From: Deltaproteobacteria bacterium
GTDB lineage: Bacteria > Desulfobacterota > Desulfobacteria > Desulfobacterales > B30-G6
NCBI GenBank assembly: GCA_003647375.1
Contig: QMMS01000221.1
Location: 1-7,406 of the forward strand
Direction: 5' to 3'
Length of the DNA: 7,406 nt
In this document: in pieces, positions 1-7,406 of the stretch
Layout of the letters: every line of letters starts with the position of its first letter
Numbering within the stretch: the stretch's first letter is position 1
Made by a program: the position numbers and the translations under genes
The notes under the pieces: generated by a model
Told to the model about the DNA's origin: nothing
Seen by the model: the letters and a program-made list of their open reading frames with translations, nothing else
Database searches by the model: none

Positions 1-153
1 AAACCATACGAGCATATCGATAAATTCTGGGCACCATTTATATCTGTTGTCAAGAGAACGTTCGGGTTGACGGCAGACACAATTGCTAAATTCATGCATA
101 GTTATACTGGTCATTTATGGAGAGGAATGGTTTTTTGTTACACTTTCGGATAA
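1..153 (+). CDS. 3' end of an unrecognised open frame, cut by the window edge
   Basis: Frame 1 is open from the first base to a TAA at 151-153, giving 50 residues that begin KPYEHIDKFWAPF and end GMVFCYTFG. The peptide is rich in aromatic residues (F, W, Y) and basic residues, with no motif I recognise. No start is visible because the frame runs off the left edge. It could be the tail of a real upstream gene, a fragment of a decayed gene like those that follow, or chance: 50 open codons in AT-rich DNA is mildly unusual but not decisive. No terminator directly follows. I assign no function. Confidence 0.25.
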   Translation, partial: KPYEHIDKFWAPFISVVKRTFGLTADTIAKFMHSYTGHLWRGMVFCYTFG

Positions 154-203
154 ATGTGTGTTTGCCTTTCAAAACGAAAACGGTAGCAATGTTCGAACTA
201 GGG

Positions 204-221
204 TTTTCGATAAATCGAAAA
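204..221. promoter_or_regulatory. Perfect 8-2-8 palindrome, possible operator
   Basis: TTTTCGAT, two A residues, then ATCGAAAA form an exact inverted repeat. The arms are too AT-rich and the centre too short for a good RNA hairpin, so a dimeric repressor or activator site is the more natural reading. It lies about 190 bases upstream of the acnB start. Related CGATAAAT wording also occurs at 16-23. The regulator is unknown. The functional role is inference from symmetry and position only. Confidence 0.25.
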
Positions 222-331
222 ATTCTGGAAAACTTACGGACGGGACCAATCAGATATAGACAACCCATAATTGCATTTAAATTAAAATATAAAATACAAT
301 TATAATTGCCCTGCTGGACGATTTAAGTATT

Positions 332-372
332 GATAAAAATCTATAACCATCAAATGTTTTATCTTTTTTTTT
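332..372 (+). terminator. Weak AT-rich stem-loop followed by a T tract in the acnB leader
   Basis: GATAAAA (332-338) is complementary to TTTTATC (357-363) across an 18-base loop. An almost pure T run to 372 follows immediately. The arrangement resembles an intrinsic terminator or leader attenuator, but the stem has only one G-C pair and the surrounding DNA is very AT-rich, so it may be accidental. If real, it would end transcription of the left-edge frame or attenuate acnB. Confidence 0.2.
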
Positions 373-395
373 ATTGTATTTTTTATTAGAAAAAA

Positions 396-401
396 TAGGA
401 G
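396..401 (+). promoter_or_regulatory. Ribosome binding site of acnB
   Basis: TAGGAG at 396-401 is the only Shine-Dalgarno-like string near the acnB start. It sits 12 bases before the ATG at 414, which is slightly long. It supports that ATG, whose codons MLTQYYNLEKE align with the usual AcnB N-terminus (M-L-x-x-Y at the start), over any start downstream of the first frameshift. Confidence 0.5.
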
Positions 402-413
402 CAACGTTTTTCC

Positions 414-2946
414 ATGTTAACACAATATTATAATTTGGAGAAAGAAATAATTTAGGAATACCTCCACTACCTTTAAACGTCGAGCATACTCGTCAATTGT
501 GTGATTTATTGATTGAACCTAAAGGATCAAAAACTGATGAACTCGTATTTTTGCTGAAAAACAGAATCACTCCCGGTGTAGATGAAACTGCTAAGGTGAA
601 GGTTGATTTTCTTACAGCAATTGCCAAAAAAGAGATAAAATGCGATTTGGTCTCTCGCCAAGACGCAGTGGACATATTGGGCACTATGATCGGCGGATAT
701 AATGTCCAGTCTCTTGTGGATCTGCTTCGATACGAAGATAAAAATATTTCATCACACATTGTAGATTCGTTGAGCAATACATTGCTCGTTTTTGATGCCT
801 TTGATGATGTTTTACAATTATCAAAAACAAACTCGGATGCGATGCAAGTGTTAAAGAACTGGTCGGAGGCCACCTGGTTTGAAAAGCTGCCAAAGGTTCC
901 GGAGTCAATAGCTGTATCTGTATTCAAGGTGTCGGGTGAAACGAATACAGGATGATCTCTCTCCGGCAGTACGAGCGACAACTCGGTCAGATATCCCTTT
1001 GCATGCACTTGCAATGCTGGAATCAAGAATGCCGGGAGGGTTGGAGACGATTTCGTCCCTTAAAGAAAAAGGAAATCCTGTTGCTTATGTTGGAGATGTT
1101 ATCGGCACGGGTTCTTCTAGAAAATCCGCTATTAATTCCCTATTATGGCATATCGGTGAAGATATTCCTTTCGTTCCAAATAAACGCAGAGGGGGATATA
1201 TTATAGGAGGAAATATTGCCCCTATTTTTTATAATACAGCTCAGGATGCAGGTGCTTTCCCAATCGAATGTGATGTCACCGACCTAAAGACTGGAGATGA
1301 GATTGTAATTTTCCCTTGTCAGGGGAAAATTATCAGGCAGACCGGAGAAGAGGTTACACGGTTCTCACTAACGCCAAATACCCTCCTTGATGAAATCAGA
1401 GCAGGTGGTAGAATAAATCTAATTCTCGGACGAAAGCAGACTGATAAAGCAAGAGAATGTCTTGGACTAGAAAAAAGTAGTGCTTTTGTCCGTCCAAATC
1501 TTCCCGAAGATACTGGTAAAGGATTTATACACTTGCCCAAAAAATAGTTGGGAAAGCATGTGGTTTACCAGGAGTCCGTCCGTGAGCATACTGTGAGCCT
1601 GTTATGACAACCGTCGGTTCGCAAGACACAACCGGTACAATGACACGGGATGAACTCAAAGAACTCGCATGCCTCAAATTCAGTGCTGACCTTACAATGC
1701 AGTCATTCTGCCATACTGCAGCATACCCCAAGTTAATTGATATCCAAACCCAGGAAGAGTTGCCAGAATTTTTCTCGAGCCGTGGCGGTGTCGCATTGAG
1801 TCCAGGTGATGGAATCATCCATTCGTGGATAAACAGAATGTTATTACCGGATACCGTTGGTACTGGCGGTGATTCACATACACGGTTCCCCTTGGGATTT
1901 CTTTCCCTGCAGGATCGGGGCTGGTTGCATTTGGAGCTGCCTTAGGGATGATGCCCCTGGTGATGCCTGAATCGGTTCTGGTTCGATTTAAAGGAGAGTT
2001 GCAGCCCGGCATTACATTACGGGACATTGTCAATGGTATTCCCTGTGTTGCCATTCAGCAGGAGAAATTGACAATAGGCAAAGAAAACAAGAAAAATATT
2101 TTTTCAGGCCGAATAATGGAAATGGAAGGATTGCCTGACTTGAAGCTGGAACAAGCTTTTGAACTTACGGATGCCACAGCCGAAAGATCCTGTTCTGCAG
2201 CCACAATAAAAATTAGTGAAGACAGTGTTACGGAATATTTAAGATCTAACGTTGCTTTGCTGAAAAGTTTAGTAAATTCTGGTTACTCAAGCAATGAAAC
2301 ACTTTTAAGACGTATTGAAAAAATGGAAAAATGGCTGGCGAATCCAAAATTAATGTCTGCTGATTTGGATGCGGAATATTATGATGTGATAGAAGTGAAT
2401 TTAGATCAACTTAATGAACCGGTCGTTGCGGCACCAAATGATCCAGACAATGTTAAATTATTAAGTGAATGTAAAAATGATGTGATAGACGAAGTCTTCA
2501 TAGGATCCTGTATGACTAATATAGGACATTACCGTACAGCCGCAAAAATTCTTGAAGGTTCTGGACGTGCAAAAGGAGTGCTCTGGGTTTGTCCGCCAAC
2601 ACGTATGGATGAAAAACAACTGCGCAAAGAAGGACTATACAGCATTTTTGCTGCTGCGGGTGCCAGGACTGAAATACCTGGATGTGCACTTTGCATGGGT
2701 AACCAGGCAAGGGTGAAAGATAGTGCGACCGTCTTTTCAACCTCAACCAGGAACTTTGATAACAGGATGGGAAAGGATGCAAAAGTTTATCTTGGGTCGG
2801 CAGAACTAGCAGCTGTCTGTGTGCTTTTAGGGCGGATACCTTCCCCTGAAGAATACACTGAAATTATTGCTGAAAAAATAGAGCCGTTTAAAAAAGATAT
2901 CTATCGGTACTTGAATTTTGATCAAATAGAAGGTTTCAAACAATAA
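414..2946 (+). pseudogene. acnB: Aconitate hydratase B, broken by four frameshifts and one nonsense codon
   Basis: AcnB is the [4Fe-4S] aconitase that isomerises citrate to isocitrate in the TCA cycle. The N-terminus MLTQYYNLEKE is followed, in another frame, by NNLGIPPLPL, then LGTMIGGYN, GETNT / [62 protein letters not shown] and MPESVLVRFKG. The C-terminal third (1948-2946) is uninterrupted and keeps all three cluster cysteines: codons 2509 (IGSCMTNIGH), 2683 and 2692 (GCALCMGNQ). Lesions by comparison with the family: loss of 4 bases (or 1) near 440-447; an extra G at 950-951; loss of one base at 1535-1536; TGA at 1583-1585 where RPGAYCEP expects Gly; loss of one base at 1897-1898. Repair gives about 845 residues, against 865 in E. 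coli. The longest intact piece lacks the N-terminal HEAT-like and swivelling domains, so it should be inactive. Confidence 0.9.
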
Positions 2947-2995
2947 AAAGGCTGAAAAAAATAAAACTCACCCCAAATGGGAGAGCTTAAGATAT

Positions 2996-3000
2996 AAGGA
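2996..3000 (+). promoter_or_regulatory. Ribosome binding site deciding the TTG start of icd
   Basis: AAGGA at 2996-3000 lies 7 bases before TTG at 3008. No ATG is available at the expected N-terminus, and the TTG-initiated peptide (M)[17 protein letters not shown] matches the family's first residues, so a TTG start is the best choice. The whole acnB-icd gap is only 61 bases and shows no terminator, supporting a former two-gene transcript. Confidence 0.55.
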
Positions 3001-3004
3001 TTAA

Positions 3005-5154
<2,150 letters not shown>

Positions 5155-5167
5155 ATACCGGCTTAAC

Positions 5168-5213
5168 CCGACTTTCCTCCACTCACTTATAATTGAGGGA
5201 AGTCGGACCTTTT
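5168..5213 (+). terminator. Probable intrinsic terminator of the acnB-icd unit
   Basis: CCGACTTTCCTC (5168-5179) pairs with GAGGGAAGTCGG (5195-5206) over 12 pairs, one of them a G-T wobble, closing a 15-base loop. The downstream tail ACCTTTT includes a short T run, and the stem begins 13 bases after the icd stop. It is strongest read on the plus strand, since the opposite side lacks a T run. The wobble and short T tract leave efficiency uncertain. Confidence 0.65.
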
Positions 5214-5214
5214 C

Positions 5215-5227
5215 CGGGTTTTACCCG
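5215..5227. repeat. Small inverted repeat after the terminator
   Basis: CGGGTTTTACCCG is a 5-base inverted repeat with a 3-base centre, overlapping the TAA of the suspected minus-strand relic at 5221-5223. CGGGTT here can also pair with AACCCG at 5165-5170, which would extend the neighbouring terminator hairpin from outside. It may help separate the two convergent units. It is too short to call a terminator alone. Confidence 0.3.
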
Positions 5228-5511
5228 AAAACAAACCGTTTCCAGACCCCAAAAGGCTCGCAGGTTTCTCTGAGATCCCGGACACAGGCCTGCTTGTCTT
5301 CTCCCAATATCCGGTCGGGTATTTATATGCGAACCCGGATGCCCGCAGATTCACTGCACTATGAACCCGATTTTTTTGTCTGACTCTTGTTGAAGGATCT
5401 GAGGGAACTTTTGAAAATCAATCATTGTAGGGTGTTTAAAGTCCATCGGAATATGAACATCCCGCATTTCCAATTTTTAATGATGAACGACTCATCCTTT
5501 AATAACTCCAT
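5221..5511 (-). pseudogene. Possible decayed small gene of unknown function, convergent with icd
   Basis: On the minus strand a strong AGGAGG (5526-5521) precedes an ATG at 5511 by 9 bases, opening MELLKDESFIIKNWKC. The reading then seems to continue one frame over as RDVHIPMDFKHPTMIDFQ and on to DKKIGFIVQ. It returns to the first frame as CSESAGIRVRI, an in-frame TAA, then IPDRILGEDKQACVRDL and on to FGVWKRFVFG before a TAA at 5223-5221. First and last segments share one frame over exactly 97 codons, which suits two compensating indels plus one nonsense change. I recognise no family and assign no function. The alternative is chance open stretches; the good Shine-Dalgarno and protein-like composition make me prefer a relic, weakly. 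Confidence 0.35.
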
Positions 5512-5719
5512 CACCATAGCCCTCCTTTCGGTTTTGTTTTAGGGCGTTTCTCCAAAAATATTCACATACCACATGTTGGGGGTACTTCATTCGTCACATT
5601 GTGTTACGGTCATTGCGATATGGTCGATTTTGTTTTATCTATCAAGCCACTGAAAGCAAAAAGATTTACGAATCATACATGCTTTTCCCCGCCACGATGT
5701 ATCTGCTATGTATAGCAAG

Positions 5720-5737
5720 TTTCAACTTCCGTTGAAA
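5720..5737. repeat. Stem-loop TTTCAAC / GTTGAAA
   Basis: TTTCAAC (5720-5726) and GTTGAAA (5731-5737) form an exact 7-base stem with a TTCC loop. After a mismatch at 5719, AA at 5717-5718 can pair with TT at 5739-5740. No T run follows on either strand, so I do not call it a terminator. Confidence 0.4.
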
Positions 5738-5805
5738 GTTGTATGTATTTAAAAGATATCGTTATTGACTATAAAAGAAATCCTACGCTGATCACGACGG
5801 AGCTT

Positions 5806-5831
5806 ATTCCACGATGGTGGAATTTGATTCC
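5806..5831. repeat. Three-part palindrome with competing stems
   Basis: ATTCCAC (5806-5812) pairs exactly with GTGGAAT (5817-5823) around a GATG loop. The GGAAT of the right arm (5819-5823) can instead pair with ATTCC at 5827-5831 across TTG. The two hairpins are mutually exclusive. The first is longer and should dominate. The arrangement resembles a small switch, but nothing nearby identifies a regulated gene. Confidence 0.4.
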
Positions 5832-5928
5832 AATCAGCAGCAGAGTATCGTTGGTAGCTTTGAATCTTTTATGTAATAATAGAAAAGACTCCCTATTTTG
5901 ACTTCCAAAAGAAGCCTGCGAGATTGAG

Positions 5929-5968
5929 CATCGCTGAAGTATAGGTGATTACATCACCCTTGGCGATG
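5929..5968. repeat. Nested two-level hairpin
   Basis: CATCGC (5929-5934) pairs with GCGATG (5963-5968). Inside it GGTGAT (5944-5949) pairs with ATCACC (5953-5958) around TAC, with unpaired sides of 9 and 4 bases between the two stems. This could be a structured RNA element or a folded single-stranded DNA site. It lacks the conserved boxes of an integron attC site and has no terminator T run. Confidence 0.4.
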
Positions 5969-5983
5969 CCACTCAGGTTGTGA

Positions 5984-5996
5984 CTATGTAACATAG
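5984..5996. repeat. Perfect 6-1-6 palindrome CTATGT-A-ACATAG
   Basis: CTATGT and ACATAG are exact inverted copies around one central A. The spacing suits a protein-binding site rather than an RNA hairpin. It sits between the nested hairpin and the interleaved repeat cluster. No regulator can be named. Confidence 0.3.
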
Positions 5997-6011
5997 CTAA
6001 ATATATACGTG

Positions 6012-6111
6012 ATTACAGCAAGTTGACATAATCTGTGCGAAGTCTAAATATCGCTGTAATGGCTAATATACGGCGACTTAATTCGTTAATCCAAAGGTCT
6101 GTATGTCAACT
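6012..6111. repeat. Two interleaved inverted repeat pairs
   Basis: ATTACAGC (6012-6019) is inverted as GCTGTAAT (6053-6060). AGTTGACATA (6021-6030) is inverted as TATGTCAACT (6102-6111). The order A-B-A'-B' is interleaved, so both pairs cannot form simple nested hairpins. Flanking AGCAAG-like sequence occurs on both outer sides (near 6017-6022, and inverted at 6112-6118). The block abuts the stop codon of the EamA gene. It could be the ends of a very small non-autonomous element, a pseudoknot, or paired binding sites. Confidence 0.4.
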
Positions 6112-6117
6112 GCTTGC

Positions 6118-7029
6118 TCAGCCTGCCACCGGAAATAAACGCCGAAACACTCGCAAGACTGACCGGGGTCTGGTGAGGATAACCAGATTGCCGATCAATA
6201 CCAGGACAATTCCGGAAACATTGTTCATGCGCCAGTGATACCCCTCGAAAATCGTTGACAGGAGCAGGGCGAGCACAGGTATCAGTAGCATGACATAGGC
6301 TGCGTAGTCGGCACCGATGCGGCCGATCAGCATCATATAGCAACCAAAGGCTATAATGGAGCCGAACAGGGTCAGATAGAGCATCGGTCCCAGGTAGCCG
6401 GGTGACCAGTCCATGATCAGTTCGCCACCAAATCCAAAGTGGATACAGAGGGTCAGCAAACCTCCATAGGCCATACCATAGGTGTTGGCCTGGGTCACGG
6501 GAATGCCGGCCCTCGCATTTCTGGCGCCTACAACATTCCCGATGGATGCCAGGTATGCCCCGATAAGGGCCAGGACCATGCCGATCAGCCCGCTGGTGGC
6601 GCTGAAGACAACCAGATCATGCCAGAACAGTACGCAAATCCCGGTCAGGCCGATCATGCCGCCTGAAAAAGCCTGTAAGTTTATTGGTTGGGACATAAAC
6701 AATTTGAGGTTCAGAATATTCCATATCATGATGGTGGAGAACACCACCGCCACCAGACCACTGGTGAGGTATACGGTGGATAGATAACTCATACAGTAGC
6801 CCAGGCCAAACACGGTAACTCCCTGGAGAGCCATGAAAAGATGGTCTTTCCGGGAGAATACCAGCTTTTTGTGCCTGAGCAGACAGAATATGAAAAGAAT
6901 CAGGGCCGCCAGGCAGAAACGGTATCCCACGGATAGAATTGGCGGCACCTGGGTCAACTGAAGTTTGATTGCGAACCAGGTGGAGCCCCATATCAATGTG
7001 GCAGCCATATATAAGAAGGCGTTGAGCAT
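6118..7029 (-). CDS. EamA-family (DMT superfamily) inner-membrane transporter
   Basis: This complete 303-residue protein starts at ATG 7029 and stops at TGA 6120-6118, typical of DMT permeases. About ten hydrophobic helices fall into two repeats: residues 1-135, opening with the characteristic IWGSTWFAIK at 13-22, and residues 148-287, with LLIPVLALLLSTIFEGY at 248-264 including the usual Pro and Glu. A basic tail (RPRSVLRVFRR) follows the last helix, as expected for a cytoplasmic C-terminus. Family members export amino acids, metabolites or sugars; the substrate here cannot be read from sequence. The gene starts 3 bases after the MFS stop with its Shine-Dalgarno overlapping that gene's end, implying co-transcription and perhaps coupled translation. 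No lesion is visible and its GC content is higher than that of acnB. Confidence 0.9.
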   Translation of the reverse strand: MLNAFLYMAATLIWGSTWFAIKLQLTQVPPILSVGYRFCLAALILFIFCLLRHKKLVFSRKDHLFMALQGVTVFGLGYCMSYLSTVYLTSGLVAVVFSTIMIWNILNLKLFMSQPINLQAFSGGMIGLTGICVLFWHDLVVFSATSGLIGMVLALIGAYLASIGNVVGARNARAGIPVTQANTYGMAYGGLLTLCIHFGFGGELIMDWSPGYLGPMLYLTLFGSIIAFGCYMMLIGRIGADYAAYVMLLIPVLALLLSTIFEGYHWRMNNVSGIVLVLIGNLVILTRPRSVLRVFRRLFPVAG

Positions 7030-7032
7030 GAT

Positions 7033-7406
7033 TTATTCCTCGGATAGTACCGCAATCTCAGCCCTGCCCTTTTCTTCATCTACAAAGTAGAAGAGGACAG
7101 CCCCGATAATAAAGAGCAGCAGGATGGAACCAATGCCCCAGCGCGAGGCGATCTGCCCTACATTGACAATCTGTTCAAGCGTGGGGGATGGTGGCATCAA
7201 GAGTCGCCTGACGAGGAGGCCTACAACACCCATGAGCATGGGACCGAGGATGGCGGCAAACTTGCCGAGCATGTTGTAGAAACCGTAGAATTCTGCGGCC
7301 TTGTTTTTAGGGATGAGTCTGGAATAATAGGATCGACTGAGGGCCTGGATTCCGCCTTGTACAAGGCCGATGACAATGGCCAGGATGTAAAACTCGTGTT
7401 TTTCAG
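7033..7406 (-). CDS. C-terminal part of a UMF1/Atg22-like MFS transporter (5' end outside window)
   Basis: The frame is open from the right edge (first full codon 7404-7402) to TAA at 7035-7033, giving 123 residues. The motif GLVQGGIQALSRSYYSRLIP (fragment residues 13-32) followed by KAAEFYGFYNMLGKFAAILGP is the hallmark of the UMF1 family of major facilitator proteins, bacterial relatives of the yeast vacuolar effluxer Atg22. Three hydrophobic segments are visible, near fragment residues 6-20, 46-65 and 92-112. They are followed by a charged cytoplasmic end, DEEKGRAEIAVLSEE. The full protein should have about 12 helices, so roughly two thirds lies outside the window. Bacterial UMF1 substrates are mostly unknown. 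It is the upstream partner of the EamA gene in an apparent operon. Confidence 0.87.
   Translation of the reverse strand, partial: EKHEFYILAIVIGLVQGGIQALSRSYYSRLIPKNKAAEFYGFYNMLGKFAAILGPMLMGVVGLLVRRLLMPPSPTLEQIVNVGQIASRWGIGSILLLFIIGAVLFYFVDEEKGRAEIAVLSEE
7037..7041 (-). promoter_or_regulatory. Ribosome binding site of the EamA transporter
   Basis: Read on the minus strand, GAGGA (7041-7037) lies 7 bases before the ATG at 7029 and inside the last codons of the upstream MFS gene. Its good spacing fixes the start of the EamA protein and supports coupling of the two transporters. Confidence 0.7.

Larger units (their letters stand above)
154..413. other. AT-rich intergenic leader before acnB
   Basis: These 260 bases have no convincing gene. 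A 62-codon frame at 117-305 is open, but it has no ribosome binding site that I can see, has no recognisable motif, and overlaps the end of the left-edge frame. The stretch holds the 204-221 palindrome, an AT-rich stem-loop with a T tract at 332-372, and the acnB Shine-Dalgarno. I could not find a well-spaced -35/-10 promoter pair. The acnB promoter is presumably here, but I cannot place it. Confidence 0.4.
5743..5991 (+). other. Low-confidence frame interrupted only by two TGA codons
   Basis: From ATG 5743 the frame reads MYLKDIVIDYKRNPTLITTE onward for 52 residues to a TGA at 5899. It then reads LPKEACEIEHR to a TGA at 5935 and IGDYITLGDATQVVTM to a TAA at 5989. The last segment looks protein-like. 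However, there is no clear Shine-Dalgarno, no family I know, and the frame overlaps several palindromes that would constrain its bases. It may be another decayed gene, or chance. I do not infer recoding of the TGA codons. Confidence 0.15.
5528..6117. other. Gene-free stretch rich in palindromes
   Basis: Nearly 600 bases without a convincing gene lie between the small relic and the EamA transporter stop. I saw no transposase, tRNA or rRNA similarity and no strong promoter pair; a TTGACA at 6023-6028 has only a poor TAAATA partner. The right half (5720-6117) holds at least five inverted repeats listed separately. It could be decayed coding DNA, a small mobile element remnant, or a structured RNA. 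The sequence alone does not settle which. Confidence 0.5.

Noticed and set aside
117..305. A 62-codon plus-strand frame in the leader
   Set aside because: It has no clear Shine-Dalgarno, overlaps the left-edge frame, and spans the 204-221 palindrome. Its composition looks like translated AT-rich noncoding DNA.
940..960. Programmed frameshifting joining the acnB fragments
   Set aside because: The shifts are in both directions at sites without a classic slippery heptamer, and a stop codon and 4-base loss are also present. Decay is simpler.
493..1026. A 177-codon open frame on the minus strand across acnB
   Set aside because: It lies antisense to clear AcnB motifs on the plus strand, and its peptide shows no family I know. 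It is a shadow of the real gene.
1583..1585. TGA as a selenocysteine codon in AcnB
   Set aside because: The conserved residue is glycine, not cysteine, and other frameshifts already break the gene. I see no SECIS-like hairpin evidence to support recoding.
5929..5968. Integron attC site or CRISPR repeat
   Set aside because: No paired core sites of the attC type, no integrase, and no regularly spaced repeats with spacers.
6023..6050. Promoter with TTGACA -35
   Set aside because: The -35 is a consensus match, but the only suitably spaced -10, TAAATA, matches 3 of 6. It would point rightwards into the antisense of the EamA gene, and the hexamer is part of an inverted repeat.
6617..6991. A 124-codon alternative minus-strand frame inside the transporter gene
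   Set aside because: The EamA frame has ten helices, family motifs and a well-placed ribosome site. The alternative frame is an off-frame shadow.

Overview
This window is dominated by two adjacent, co-directional TCA-cycle genes that are both broken: aconitate hydratase B (acnB, 414-2946) and a monomeric NADP-type isocitrate dehydrogenase (icd, 3008-5154). Each can be followed end to end by family motifs, but only by changing frame several times. acnB carries four frameshifts and one in-frame TGA. The icd remnant carries two single-base losses and an internal deletion of about 80 bases. Restoring the lesions gives products of about 845 and 741-742 residues, the normal family lengths, so these are full-length relics rather than domain fragments.

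Layout. Bases 1-413 hold the 3' end of an unrecognised open frame and an AT-rich leader containing a perfect palindrome and the acnB ribosome binding site. acnB and icd follow, separated by 61 bases, with a Shine-Dalgarno in front of icd, so they looked like a two-gene unit. A stem-loop with a short T tract closes the unit at 5168-5213. On the minus strand, 5221-5511 looks like a small, unrecognised, decayed gene convergent with icd. Bases 5528-6117 have no convincing gene but contain several palindromes and an interleaved set of inverted repeats. The right end, on the minus strand, is a tightly spaced transporter pair: the C-terminal part of a UMF1/Atg22-like MFS protein (7033-7406, running off the window) followed 3 bases later by a complete EamA-family ten-helix transporter (6118-7029). 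Neither shows any lesion.

Organism. An AcnB-type aconitase next to a monomeric isocitrate dehydrogenase, with moderate GC, fits a proteobacterium-like lineage. The AcnB and IDH wording reminds me of acetate-oxidising Desulfobacterota (Desulfobacter relatives). That assignment is inference from memory, at about even odds.

How it fits together. Aconitase and isocitrate dehydrogenase catalyse consecutive steps, citrate to isocitrate to 2-oxoglutarate. Joint decay next to intact transporters suggests either a redundant second copy elsewhere or a lineage losing this branch. The nonsense change and the ~80-base deletion argue against simple sequencing error for the whole pattern, although the one-base indels alone could not rule it out. 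I found no CRISPR array, tRNA, rRNA, transposase or recognisable defence system, and no convincing new multi-gene system.
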